NCBI GenBank assembly: GCA_037954235.1
Contig: JBBMOA010000007.1
Span: forward strand, 28,538,457 to 28,602,456
Source of the DNA: Aulostomus chinensis
Lineage: Eukaryota; Chordata; Actinopteri; Syngnathiformes; Aulostomidae
Reading direction: 5' to 3'
Length of the DNA: 64,000 bases
The translations under genes were made by a program, and so were the position numbers. The notes under the pieces were generated by a model. The model was not told where the DNA came from, ran no database searches, and saw only the letters and a list, made by a program, of their open reading frames with translations. Each line of letters begins with the position of its first letter. Position 1 is the first letter of the stretch. Below are positions 48,566-59,675 of the stretch, piece after piece.

Positions 48566-48692
48566 CAAAGGAAAAGAAGAAACATGTCACCCAGTGCAAC
48601 AGACGGGAGATTGGAACAGATAATACTCCCAGGTATCAATTCATGTTGGTTTTGTTGAAAATAAGAACATCGCAGTCGGACGGGTATTAACA

Positions 48693-48698
48693 TTTATT
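48693..48698 (-). terminator. Candidate polyadenylation signal for ALX1 (AATAAA on minus strand)
   Basis: The first AATAAA I noticed on the minus strand beyond the ALX1 stop, about 1.4 kb downstream. The distance is plausible for a 3' UTR, but repeat-derived sequence lies in between and no supporting evidence is visible. Confidence 0.2.
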
Positions 48699-48989
48699 AT
48701 GCTTTCGCCAGATAAATTTACAACACAAACACAAACTTTTTGAAATTTGCCTCCTCTGCCTGCAATGCGTGCTGGCGATACGGAACCGAGGCGGACCGGG
48801 ACGATTTCAGAGCTCTGCTGCAAAGCGCTGACGTGTTGGAAGGTCAGTTTGTTTTTGCTGCTCCGCTCATCTTCGACCCTGAGCTACGAGAAGGGAGGAA
48901 GATGAGACGCGCAGGTAAAATCATTTGTATTCACAGTGCTTGAAATGCTGCAGCGGTTCGGGACCCATCGACAGGGTTCAACTCCACCG

Positions 48990-49440
48990 CAGCCAGAAAG
49001 CAAAACTTCACCCAGTGAGTCTGCTCCGCCTCGTTAAACACCAACAAAAAAGTGTCTTGAGCCCCCAGACATTTTCTCCTCCTGCATTACTTCTTGTGAC
49101 TCGCGCGTGCACAGAGCCAGCCACCTGCGTTTAGCCTGAAGCTAAATAAACTGGAACCAACCGGAAGGTTCCAGTTTGTTTGTGCGTTTCTGAGCCTGCG
49201 ACTGAATAAAGAAGGTGCGGCTTAAACTGAACGACGCGCTTCAGAGTTTGTAAATTCACATTTTTGGACAATGTTGGACGTTGTTAGCGTGCAGCCGATA
49301 TTAGCATCAAGCTAAATATACATGGCTGGCTCTTTCTGCTTTCTTCAATCACAAAAAAAGTAATCCAGGAAGGGAAAAAAAATGTCTTCATGAGCTCAAG
49401 ACACGGAGTTGCGAGTACTTGAAAAGCCAAATCCTACTTG
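48990..49440 (+). repeat. Dispersed repeat of unknown family, copy 2
   Basis: Diverged copy of the repeat at 36240-36790, sharing ACTTCACCCA, CTTGAGC, TGTGACTC, ATCAAGCTAAATATACAT, GGCTGGCTC and ATGAGCTCAAGACAC in order. Confidence 0.5.
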
Positions 49441-49888
49441 GATGTCTCTAAGTTCGTTTCACTTTCCTTCTGCGTGTCTCCCGTCACCGACAGCCTGACC
49501 TTCCCGTCGCAGAGGATCGGGAGGGTTGACCGAACATCTGGTCCGACCAGAGAGGACGACATTGGAAAACAACGCACTGGACGTTACCCTGAAGGTCTGG
49601 ACGATATGAACGCAGAGCTTCTCAGTTTTCAAGGTCCGTTCCTGCAGATCTGCCTCAGATCCAGCCGACTGCCTGTCACACAGCGTGGCGTTTTTAAACC
49701 TTGTTGCTATTTTCAGCTTCAGAAGGACTCCTAGCCTGTAAAATAAGTTGAGGACCATAAATCCTGACACATTTTCCATTTCCGCACTTCATCCAGACTT
49801 ATTTCTTTACTTAGGAGGAAAGAATTTGGCAAGTTTAGAGTTTCAGTTGATGCAGATTTAAACTGCATGGCAGTTGGGAAAATGGCCA

Positions 49889-49957
49889 TATCACGCTATG
49901 GATCACGCTATGGATCACGCTATGGATCACGCTACGATCACGCTACGATCACGCTGT
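49889..49957. repeat. 11-12-bp tandem repeat, about six copies
   Basis: ATCACGCTATGG is repeated three times, followed by shorter ATCACGCTACG copies and one ATCACGCTGTGG. It lies about 150 bases beyond the ALX1 stop codon and may be inside its 3' UTR. Confidence 0.85.
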
Positions 49958-50100
49958 GGCTGAGTCTCCTTCTCAACAGAGTGACATCTCGTCTGTAAAC
50001 CATAAACATGTAGTTAGTTTTCTGCAATGATTTCAGACTCTTTGGGCGCTGGAATCGTGACAAATGACTTTCCTATAAATTATCCAGACAGGGACCTCGA

Positions 50101-50442
50101 TCACATGGCCCAGGAGATGTTGGCCGTGTGTTCCTTGGCCTTCATGCGTAGCACGGCGATGCTGGATGAGCGCCTCTCAAACTCAGGCTTGGTCTCAAAG
50201 GCGTGGTGACCGTTGGCGGCCGGCGTGAGGAGGGAGTCGGCGCTGAAGAAGTTGTTGAGGGAGACATGGCCAAACTGGTTCTGCTGGTTGGGGAAGCCCA
50301 CGTAGCCGTGGTCGGCAGCTGCGGCGGCTGAGCGGGGCGAGTGGGAGTAGGAGGTGACGCAGGGAGGGGAGCCTCGAGGCAGCATGCAGGGGGACACCAC
50401 GGAACCTCCGGGGGAGGGGCTGGGCCACAGGTTGTTAGGGAT
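50101..50442 (-). CDS. alx1: ALX1 exon 4: transactivation region and OAR motif
   Basis: Starts after acceptor CATCCAACAG with IPNNLWPSPSPGG and ends at TGA (50103-50101). It encodes 113 residues, including the conserved SCMLPR-like, SYSHSPR and NNFFSADSLLT blocks, five consecutive alanines (50314-50328), HAFETKPEFERRSSSIAVLR and the OAR motif. Confidence 0.96.
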   Translation of the reverse strand: MPNNLWPSPSPGGSVVSPCMLPRGSPPCVTSYSHSPRSAAAAADHGYVGFPNQQNQFGHVSLNNFFSADSLLTPAANGHHAFETKPEFERRSSSIAVLRMKAKEHTANISWAM

Positions 50443-53400
50443 CTGTTGGATGAGACAGAGTCTGGCGTTCACTTCATGAAGGTCAGTCAATATTAATCAA
50501 GCGGTCTATAATCGTACATTTCTTTACAGGCCCTTCGCTGATGCGCTGCGTGTGATCCCGCCTACTTTCTATCTCCTACCAACGTATGTAGGTCATCGGC
50601 GCTCCATCCCCACGGCTACACGACCAGCTAACTCAATTGTGAGGAGCTGCTTTAATGTTATATTCTTCATGCACTTTCTCAGCCTAACTGAATTATGCGG
50701 AAGCTGCGGGGCCACTGACAGAAAATAAATAAAATTCAATAAGAAGAGCACTGCTGCGGATCATGGAATTACGAGAAGTGGGAGAAAACGCAGCTTCTGC
50801 GGGGGGGGGGGGGGGTGTTTCACTCAAATGGATGACAAACGGAGGGAAGAAAAGAGTGTAAACGTGTGTGTGAACACAGGAAATGCAGCCCCTGCATGAG
50901 AACGTGTGAATCACATGCCATGAAACTCAGAGAGGAATGATTCCTGGATGAACGCTCCCAGCGCTCCCAGAGCTTTCACCCACGCCGCCTCTCCTCCACC
51001 ATCTTTTTGTAATTTTTTTTTTTTTCAGAAGAATCATTGCAAGCGAGTTTTAATTTTTTTTTTTAAAGTGTTGGGAGCCGTTTCATCAAGCGTGCAGGAA
51101 TCGTTCCTGAGCTGCACGTGTCCTCTTTGTCAAACCGGCTGGATGTGCACACTTCCCCTCTCGGTGTCTGCTGGGAGATTTTCAACCAACAAGGCGCCGC
51201 CACCGTCGTCGAAGGACTCGATGAAATCTTTAGCGAGAGACGCCGTCCCTCCAGCAGAGACCCAGACTTCGTGTCAACGTGCACTGAGGCTGCTTCATGT
51301 TGTTGTTCTTTTAATTCGTCCACATCTGCATGTCCTCGGTTTTATTTGTCCTGACTTTAATCGACAGCTGAGACTTTTTGCCTGTGACGGTGATTTTTTT
51401 TTCTTTGTTGCGCTTTGATAATTGAACACGAACATTTGATGACAGTCATAAATCTTCCTGGAAATACGACTCTGAACAGTTTCACCTGAATTTCCTCAGA
51501 GATCCTCCCTGAGACAACACGGAGAATCATCCTGGTTTCCGTTTGTTGAATGTAGCGTTTGAATGCTGCGAGCGCCGTTCACCCCAACTCCCGCACAGCA
51601 ACAGAAACCTCCGAGTACAAACAAACCTGGACACAGGCAGCCAGCAGCTCCCTGGCCGTCAGAGTGACTCCATGACGCTGAGGCGGTGCATCGCCATGTG
51701 TTCCTCAATCGGGTCAAAGTCGATTTTCTGCATCGTTCAAAATACGTTGAAAATGTGGGTGAACACCCATCAGATCTGTCGCCTCACATAAAAGCGTCGT
51801 CAGAGAAGGGATGAAGGCCGACCCAACGCTCAGACACTGACGCGTCGCCCAGAGGCCTTGATGGTTACAACTGATGAGTTCCCTTCATCATCCGCCCATT
51901 ATTTTCTGTGATTAATTAATGAAGATTAATGGAGTCTGCAGAATGTCAAGAAAATTTGGAAAAGTCAGTTTCCCAGAGCGTCTGTCATATTCCACTGTTT
52001 TAATCCATCAAACAGACCTCAACCCTAATTTTCCTCATAAAAACCTGGATTCTGATGTTTAATTATTTGACATTTTTTGCAAAGCGGTTGATGATTAATT
52101 TCCTTCCAATCGACTCACCGATGAACTGTGGCAGCTCGACTAAACAGAGGTCTCTTTCCTGATACTGGGACCATAAACTCTACAAACCATCTTGGCCAAC
52201 CAAACCTTCCTGACATCTCCTTCCTATCATGTGACTTGTGTGTGTGTGTGTGTCCCCCCGATCATCACGAATGTGAAACCCACAAGAATGCAGTCATGTC
52301 CACTGGAGACAAACTCGCTGACTGTCACCGCGGTTACGTGTTGCAGGAGAAGAGCATCATCCACTTAATGTCAGTTCGTCTGGATCATGGCTGTAGCAGA
52401 GGGCATGGCGGCGAGCCAGAGCGTCTATCAGAACCACGTGTGAGGAGAACTGAAGTCTCGCCAGGACGCAACTCCTGACTTCTCCTGTCTTTCTAGAATC
52501 CCAGAGCACTTTAGTGTGAACCGTCTTCCTTCTCAAGTCCGAGCGTGTGAGAGAGGGAGCATCCAGCAGGAGGACGGCTGGCGGCTCCGTCTCCTCACAC
52601 CTCCTCTCCTACCTGACCTTTGTCCAAGCTGCAAGACAAATGTTGAGCTAACATGAAATCTGATATAAGGTCATTAATCCCCCCGACATCCCGGAGTCTC
52701 TAATCAGCGTCCGGCCTCTTATCTGAAGACGGGGGTTTCATAAAAGCTGATTAATAGCACGGCGGTGACGGTTGACTGATTTATGGAGAGAGAGAGAATG
52801 TGGTGGCTCACCCACGAGCCAACTCACAACTCGATGCTCACGTCAAAATTCTTAAACAAACAAACAAGCAAACACCAAAAGCCTACCTGTGTGTAGCCGT
52901 CGCTTCTCGGTAACACCGACAAATCGTAGGTGGCTGCAAAGTGAGTTTTAGCTTGCTGGATCTGTCCGTAGCGCTCCCTCTTCCTCCACTTGGCTCTCCT
53001 GTTCTGAAACCAAACCTGCCAGGCAAAACGAATGAATAAAATAATAAATAAAAATATAAATTAAAGGAGGGGGGGGCACAATTTCAATTAAAATTTTTTT
53101 TTAATTAACATGAAACTATTTTCTTTTTTTTTTTAGTTTAAAAAAAGTGAAAAATAACTGAAATAAAAGTTTCAAAGACTTGTGTGTTATTCCATTAAAA
53201 AACTGCTGCTTTGATTGTTGCATCTCGTTTCTGTTTCTTCACCCAAAGTCGATCTGCAGCTCCAAAATCAGATCGGGGGAGGAGGGGGAGCGGGATACCT
53301 GCACTCTGGCCTCCGTTAACTCCGTCCTCATGGCCAGCTGTTCCCTCACGTAAACATCTGGGTAGTGGGTTTTCTGGAAGACTTTCTCCAGCTCCTCCAG

Positions 53401-54149
53401 CTGCGCGCTGGTGAAGGTCGTCCGGTGTCTCCGCTTCTTGCTGCTGGACACGTTACTGTCGCATTTGTCTCCCATGTCGTCCAGATCCGTTTTCTCCTGC
53501 CCGGTGGAGACCGGAGACGCCCGGAGGGTGCAGCAGCTGTCCATCGCCCTCCCGAGGTCCGAGTGTAACGTGTCCTCGTCTGTTTTGGGCACCCCGTAGT
53601 TGGCTGCGGAGGGTACAAATACACGCATTTAGAAAGTACTTCTATTGCGTTTTTTTTTCAATTGAAATCTGATCTCAAGAACCAAAAACATGAATTGTAA
53701 TTTGTAATGTTTTTTTTTAATTGAAGTAAAACACTTCAAAGTGTTTGCTTGAATGATAAACAGAGCTGGTAAAAGTGAAAAATTGGAAACAAAAATGGGA
53801 AATTAAATTAAATGACGCGTTTGTTAGTGGTAAAGTGTTGTGATAAGTGTTCAATTTATTTCTAAAATAGATGTATGAATATTTCAATCTCTCCTCGCCT
53901 CACAACACCTATAAAACTGCTGTTTTTATGAAGAGAAATTTAAATTTATTTACACGTACCGTTTTGGTCCCCGCGGGGCGAGGAGCGGTGGTCGCCGCTC
54001 TGGAGCCCGAAGGCCTGCACACATTTTGGGGGAGACTTGCTGAAGTACTGCGCGCTGTCCAGGCTCTCGATGACCTGGTCCATGTAGTAGTCGCTGGCCT
54101 TCATCGCTTGGCTCTTCAGGGCGAACTTATCCTCCATGTACTCCATCAT
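50101..54149 (-). CDS. alx1: ALX1, paired-type homeobox transcription factor (complete, four exons)
   Basis: The CDS joins exons 54149-53960, 53603-53299, 53015-52887 and 50442-50101 (966 nt, 321 residues; human ALX1 has 326). All introns are GT-AG and the phases match. ALX1 (CART1) binds TAAT palindromes as a dimer in the nucleus and drives craniofacial mesenchyme and neural crest development; loss causes frontonasal dysplasia. Landmarks: N-terminal FALKS and KCVQAFG blocks; homeodomain at about 120-179 with F8, W48, F49, Q50 and N51 (VWFQNRRAKWRKRE), so Q50 paired class; C-terminal OAR motif SSSIAVLRMKAKEHTANISW ending in AM, as in mammals. Two adjacent ATGs (54149 and 54146) could start it; the second matches the mammalian MEF start better. 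The gene is convergent with RASSF9, as in human. A five-alanine run in exon 4 is an addition relative to human ALX1. Confidence 0.96.
50443..52886 (-). other. alx1: ALX1 intron 3
   Basis: This 2.44-kb intron is the only long one. It contains a G15 run (50801-50815), T-rich stretches and a unique-looking block at about 52640-52800 that is a candidate intronic enhancer. A TAAT-rich stretch (ATTAATTAATGAAGATTAAT) lies near 51911. Confidence 0.85.
50801..50815. repeat. Poly-G run of 15
   Basis: Homopolymer inside ALX1 intron 3. Confidence 0.9.
52887..53015 (-). CDS. alx1: ALX1 exon 3: homeodomain recognition helix
   Basis: 129 nt, 43 residues, starting VWFQNRRAKWRKRERYGQIQ and ending SDGYTQ before donor GTAGGC. 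It carries W48, F49, Q50 and N51 of the homeodomain. The intron between exons 2 and 3 falls between homeodomain residues 46 and 47, the usual position in paired-type genes. Confidence 0.96.
53299..53603 (-). CDS. alx1: ALX1 exon 2: linker and first two homeodomain helices
   Basis: 305 nt from acceptor CCCTCCGCAG to donor GTATCC. It encodes NYGVPKTDEDTLHSDLGRAM, the DKCDSNVSSSKKRRHRTTF block and the homeodomain up to ELTEARVQ. The flanking introns are very short (356 and 283 bp). Confidence 0.96.
53960..54149 (-). CDS. alx1: ALX1 exon 1: N-terminus
   Basis: Encodes MMEYMEDKFALKSQAMKASD, then YYMDQVIESLDSAQYF and KCVQAFG, ending at donor GTACGT with a split glycine/alanine codon. ATGs at 54149 and 54146 both have A at -3; the second also has G at +4. 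GC-rich compared with the surrounding introns. Confidence 0.92.
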
Positions 54150-54600
54150 CTTCACTCGGCCTTTTTAATCGAATGGAACCATGAAGGAGGACCTGACCGC
54201 CGCCGCCGCCGCCGCCGCGCACGGACGGCTGGAGCTCTGGGAAAACTCGCCGGTGGAGGAGTGGAAGTTAATCAGCGTCGTTGGAGCCCCGGAGAGAACG
54301 AGGTGCTGCGGAGTCCCACTCTTCTCCTCTCCTCCTCCTCCTCCTCCTCCTCTCTGAATATGAAGCTGCGGCCGACTCCTCCCACCCCACCCCCCCACAC
54401 CGAACTGCACCTCCAAGTGAGGACGCTGATGGAGGAACAATCAACTCTTTAATTTACAACATGTTGAGAGGATTTATCCGCTGCTGCAAACTCCGAGCGG
54501 GGCTCCGACTCCGCTCAGCTCAGCTGCTGCCTCTCGTGCCCACACGGGCCACCTCTTACTCGTTCAGTTTTCAGTTCTACCGGGCAGGAAGTGAATGACC
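54150..54600 (-). promoter_or_regulatory. alx1: ALX1 5' UTR and proximal promoter region, GC-rich
   Basis: The stretch just upstream of ALX1 is rich in CpG and GC, with a CCG triplet run (54197-54218) and a CTC triplet run (about 54331-54353), unlike the AT-rich DNA beyond 54.6 kb. This fits a CpG-island-type promoter of a developmental gene. No convincing TATA box was seen and the start site cannot be placed. Confidence 0.5.
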
Positions 54601-55345
54601 ACGGAGGTGCGGCGACAGCAACATTTAAATGCGGTTAAAATACAAAAAAAAGCAATTAATTTTGCACAAAATAGTGATTATTTTTACTACGCGTGACAAA
54701 AATAATTCACCCCAGAAAATAATTTATGTTCCTATTATATTTACCAACGCAACCACAGGAGGTGAAATTAAAAACTCTAAAAACAAAAGAAAAGGAAGGA
54801 ACATTATTTTATCATGGAGAAAAATAATTATGGCTGTAAATGTTGATGTTTTTTTTAAATCAAGAATTTTTTATTTGAAGGGATTTTTTTTTTTTCAATT
54901 TTATTTGAACAGGCCTGTTTAATTCTGATCCGGAATCAAAAACAAATCCACAAATCCTGCTTGACATTTTAGCAAATTCGTTCGACTGTTTTAAAAAATA
55001 AAAGGATGAGCTCAGTGTGATTTTTCATCTTCAATAATTTACGTGGAAGGTTAATTTACAAAAAAAAAAAAAAAGATAAAAAAAAGGAGAAAATAGACAC
55101 TTTCTTATTTCGGACTCATTTTTTGTTAAACTGATATCCAAAATGTTGAATCTTCAACTGAAATGAGATAAAACCGTACATCAAAATACTCCCAAATTCC
55201 ATGAAGACGGCTGATGATTTCTTTTGTGAGAACAATTTTCCCCTCCATAATAATTATTATATATGAAAGCTGATGCCATTCTGTTGAATTTAGTTTAATT
55301 TTTCATTTTGTCTTTATATCTTCAAGTCTATGCAATCAATAAAAT

Positions 55346-55380
<35 letters not shown>

Positions 55381-58300
55381 CTTTTGTTGAGTTTGACAAC
55401 TTGTGAAAAAATAATTTGAATCTCATCAAAACTGTGATTGGACCTTCGGCGTGCAGTGAATGACGTATTTAACCTGCTGGAATTGAAAAGCTCCTGCCAC
55501 AAAGTCGAGTCTCATCAAACCCCGCCGACTCAACAGGGAGGTTTTTTTCTCCCCAAAAGAACAGGAAGAGTTCTTCAATTTCTCCTTATTGGAGGAATAA
55601 TGTTACGCTCACGAAGCCTCTCGCCCACCTCCACCTCCACCTCCACGTCCTCCCAGGGCCGCACCACCTGCAAGGCTCACCGTGCCTGGCTTTGGTTCGC
55701 CGTAGGGTCAGTGGCAGCCAGCGCGGTGCCACAGGAGGAGCAATAAAAATAAACAGAGGTGCTCTTATTTGGCAGGGAGGGGGAGGGGGGTTCTTATTGG
55801 GCCTCCACGATGACCTTGCACACTGGCTCACGCTGAGGAGAAAATGTGAAAAGTTCACTGTGGTTCGGTGGGCCGAGAGTCCTGCCACACTGGCCGCTGC
55901 AGGGGTGCGCGAGGCTGGAGGGCCCGGTCGCCCCCGGGCCAGCGAGGCACGGCGGCGACCTGGGAAGAGCCACGACTCCGCTGGGAACATCAGGGACGAC
56001 TGCGAGCTTGTGAGAGCATCAGCAGTGTGGTAAAAATATGACTGAAGTCATTGTGCTGGGACTGAAGGCCGTCCAGCGGTCCAGACAGGCCAAACTGTGC
56101 CACAGCACCGATGACATCATGGTGCCCAGAGCCACCTTCTGCTCGACTTCAATCTGATGAAACGTCTTCAAACTTTTGCGGGAGATGAAAAAAAAAAAAA
56201 AAAAAAGCAGGGAAGGGGCCGGCTCTTCCTCCCGACCGGCACGCAGCGTTTTGCTGAATGTCGTCCGAGTCTGCAGAGCATTTGTCTCATTTAGATGAAT
56301 ATCAATAAGTGGAAGCAGCACATTCGTGCTTGAAAAGTTTGGTTCCATTTTGCTTGTTTGTCTTTTGTTTTTTGCGCGGCGGGAGCGTTCCTGAGCGCTG
56401 ACAAGCCTCCAGCTCTCAGTCACTGCACCAAACCATCCGGGTTCACGGGGATCTGAACCGGATCGGACCCACCGGCAGGTCTTATCAGGACAAGTCCACG
56501 TGATACGGGGGGAGGGGGTGACTGTGATAATATATGTATATATATTTTTAATATTCACAGAAGGTAAAAATGTGAATAAAACATGTCGTATTAGCTGATA
56601 CTTAACAACAAGAAATAAGAGGTGAATCCAAATATCACCTGAAAATAATCGTTAGTTTTAAGATGTTGCATTACACAAGGGCGAACCCACTGACATGCAA
56701 CATTTGAGAAATCGAATTAATTAAGTGGATAAATGGCATCAAAAATAAGGAAAGCCCCCTGCAGTCGCTCCCAGCAGTGGAACGTTCTTCAACCAAGCTG
56801 GCTGTGCTTCTGCTCCTTTTCTCCCTTAATAAAAATGTATCCCCGTCCGTGTTCCACGTCACTCGTAATAATCTAATCTCTCAGACATGTCAAACAAACA
56901 GTCACGTTGTATTATTTCCTACACATTTGGATTTAAAGACAAAAATGTGTCTTATAATAAAACGTATGAATCAAAAATGCTCTCGGTATATTTTCAAAAA
57001 TAAAAGGTCTGTCAATCTTGCAGGCTTCAGTTTTTCCTTTCACTTTTCCTAAAAATGGTATTATTTTTGCAGTAAAATGTCCTCTCAGGGAGCCACGCGT
57101 GACACAGCAGCTCTGCCCTCGACGCTCCCAGGCCGGTAGCATCGATCGCACAGCGACTCGGACTTCCGGCGATGCAGAATAGTTCCCACTTGTGCGACTC
57201 TATCCTGAATTTCTTCAAAAATCTGGTTCACATTTCTACGAGAGCTGGCACATTCCTCCGAGTTTATATCTCGGTCGCTCCTCTTTATCCTGGCTCAAAG
57301 CCACCGAGGACGCCTCTGTGAGTGTTACGTTATTCTTTATCAAAACGTTGTACGGAGGAATTTGAAATCAGTGTGATTTTTCCAAAGCCGCGCGGTATTT
57401 TGTGATTTTACCGGACAGCAGCTTCACTACAACCACACGCGACGCGGTGTGCACGTCTCCGGTGTCCTTCACCCTTCCAACGCCCGGTCCTCACACAACT
57501 GCTCCTCTTTTTTTTTTTTAATATTTGTTTCTCCTGACACAACCAAGAGCAGCGAGTGCACAGCGTTTCTTATGTGCTGTAATTTTCAATCCATAAGTTT
57601 AAGAAATCATATCATCTTTGCGTGTCATCTCAGAAAAACCCATTTGTTTGCCTTCATATCTGTAAAACACTGCCAGTCAGCCGACTCCTGCGGATGTGTT
57701 TGCTGTTTGTTACTGAACTGAGCTCAGCTGCATGACAGCGAGGCGATATTGACATTATTCATGCAGATTTATGCGACGTTTAGATCCTTGAGTATTTGTC
57801 CTGTTGATGGATTTTCAACCAAAAAAAAAAGAAAAAGGAAACAAACGACTGCGAGGAAAAAAGATCTAAAACTGTAGCGCGAGCATCAACAATAGTCAGA
57901 CAACATGGAGCGGAGCTATAAATGAAAACACACTTCCCGAGGAGCGATTGCGATGATAAAAAGAGAAGCTTTCTCTCGCAGACCGTATTTGCCAGAATTC
58001 GCTGACTTGAGGTCAGGCTGGCAGCGCGGTCGTCGCTGAGAGGGACATTCTTATCTTAATGTGTGGTGGAGCACTCGTTTCACCAGGCAATGGATTTTGG
58101 ATGTCTTAAGTTTCATATAATTTCGCCATAACCCAAAAGTCAACAAATCTAACGAAGTCTGGTGGACGATGCTTTAACAATATCATCCCAGACATGTCAG
58201 GACTCTCCCTGCACTCGAGGCAAGAGGAGCAATTCTTTTATCTCAGGAGTAATAAATATTTTCCAGTGCCATCGCCCTCTCATGACAGCGTAGCCCCGTA

Positions 58301-59675
58301 TTGTTTCCCAGGGGGCTTAAATAATAAGAGTCCCCTGCAGGAGAACAGTGTTCTCGGGTTTCACAACAGCCCCCCACCCCCCCACCCGAGTGGGTCGGAC
58401 CACCTCGTCTCATCGCTGTCATGTGCCACTCTCCAAGAGAAAAACCCCCACCGGCCCGCGTACAGTCAAAACACACCCTCCAGACGTGTAAGTGAAAGAT
58501 GGAAGGAAAATAAATACATGTATTTCCTGCGAGGGAGCCACTCTGCAGCTCGGAATATTTGTTTTGACATTCATTAAGTTATCATTTCCAGGCGGCGGAG
58601 CAGCAAGGAATCTCCGCTGCCTGAGGTTCACCACCTCCACCAGGACAGTGTTTGACGCCTCCACCTTCCACCAGCAAGGCCATTACAATCCACAAGTGAA
58701 TAATAAAGAAAACATCAATCTAATTCTAACACCAATGTTTGTGTTTGGCTCATAAAAGCAGGAATTGTAAGCCCACTCTTTGCTGAATCTGTCCACAGAA
58801 CGGGGACGTTTACATTTCTGGGCTTGATTAGATGAGAGCGCAGCAGAGGTGGAGAAAGCCGAAATCCTAAATCAGACGGATGCACAGGTAGTAAAGGTCC
58901 TGGTTCTTATTTCCTGCCATCATTTGCATATGAAGCGTGTCATTAGCTAAAGCTCTGCGACTGAGATCCATGTGTTTCGGTCGGTGCTGGCTGGCTGCTA
59001 TCGCGCTCAGCCAGTGATACTTGAGCAGAGCCAACATAATGGAAGCGCCTGAAGATATTTAGGCTGGTCCAGGTCCTATTGCTCTTGAATAATTTTCAAG
59101 GGAAGAAGTTTTCAGCTCAGTTTAAAGAGAACAGCTGCGGGGGTTGGGGTGGACAAAGGTGGTGGAATAATATTATAAGTAAAACATTAAAAACTCTTCT
59201 TCATTTAGGGAAAACAGCCACTTCACACTTAAAATGAAACATGCATGGACATTAAAGAGGAAGATTTAGGACAGGACATTTTTCATCCAAAGGTAACAAG
59301 AGATACAGTATGTGCCGTCTCAAAATAGATGCACAGATATCTCAGGAATGCATTATTTCATCAGGCGGGGGCAGAAAGGTGAAATCACAACTGGATGTGC
59401 CGATACTGGGTCTTTTGTGAGTTTGGGTTTTACTTGTGTACTCTGTGTCTCTTCTTTCCTCCTCCCCAGCCGCCACTCAGCTGGACAGGGTTGTCACGGA
59501 AAGACATGCGCTCTTTCTTTGATGGTGCAGACGTAACAAGTTCAGGAGGTGGGAACTCTTTTTCTGTTGAAAGAGCAAAGAGTTCATAAATATCGGACAT
59601 CCAAAGTGAGCGGTGTGAAACCGGTCCAGCATAGACTCCAAATGGTAGTTCGTAGGATCCGGCTTTAATGTGACG
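54601..59675. other. Upstream flank of ALX1
   Basis: No coding gene is supported. 54620-55330 is strongly A/T-rich; a CA microsatellite is at 55347-55378 and a poly-A run at 56188-56206. 55.6-56.0 kb is GC-rich. Two blocks at about 58030-58240 and 58860-59110 look like candidate conserved non-coding elements. An open frame of 179 codons at 56019-56558 (minus) has no recognisable domain. Confidence 0.45.
55347..55378. repeat. (CA)16 microsatellite
   Basis: Uninterrupted CA tract. Confidence 0.95.

Noticed and set aside
54153..54155. GTG upstream of the ALX1 ATGs as a start
   Set aside because: Non-ATG; two good ATGs follow at once and match the mammalian start.
53871..54452. 193-codon frame opposite ALX1 exon 1
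   Set aside because: Antisense shadow in GC-rich DNA of the ALX1 first exon and 5' UTR.
56019..56558. 179-codon minus-strand open frame
   Set aside because: Runs through a poly-A tract giving consecutive phenylalanines, with no domain; probably chance.
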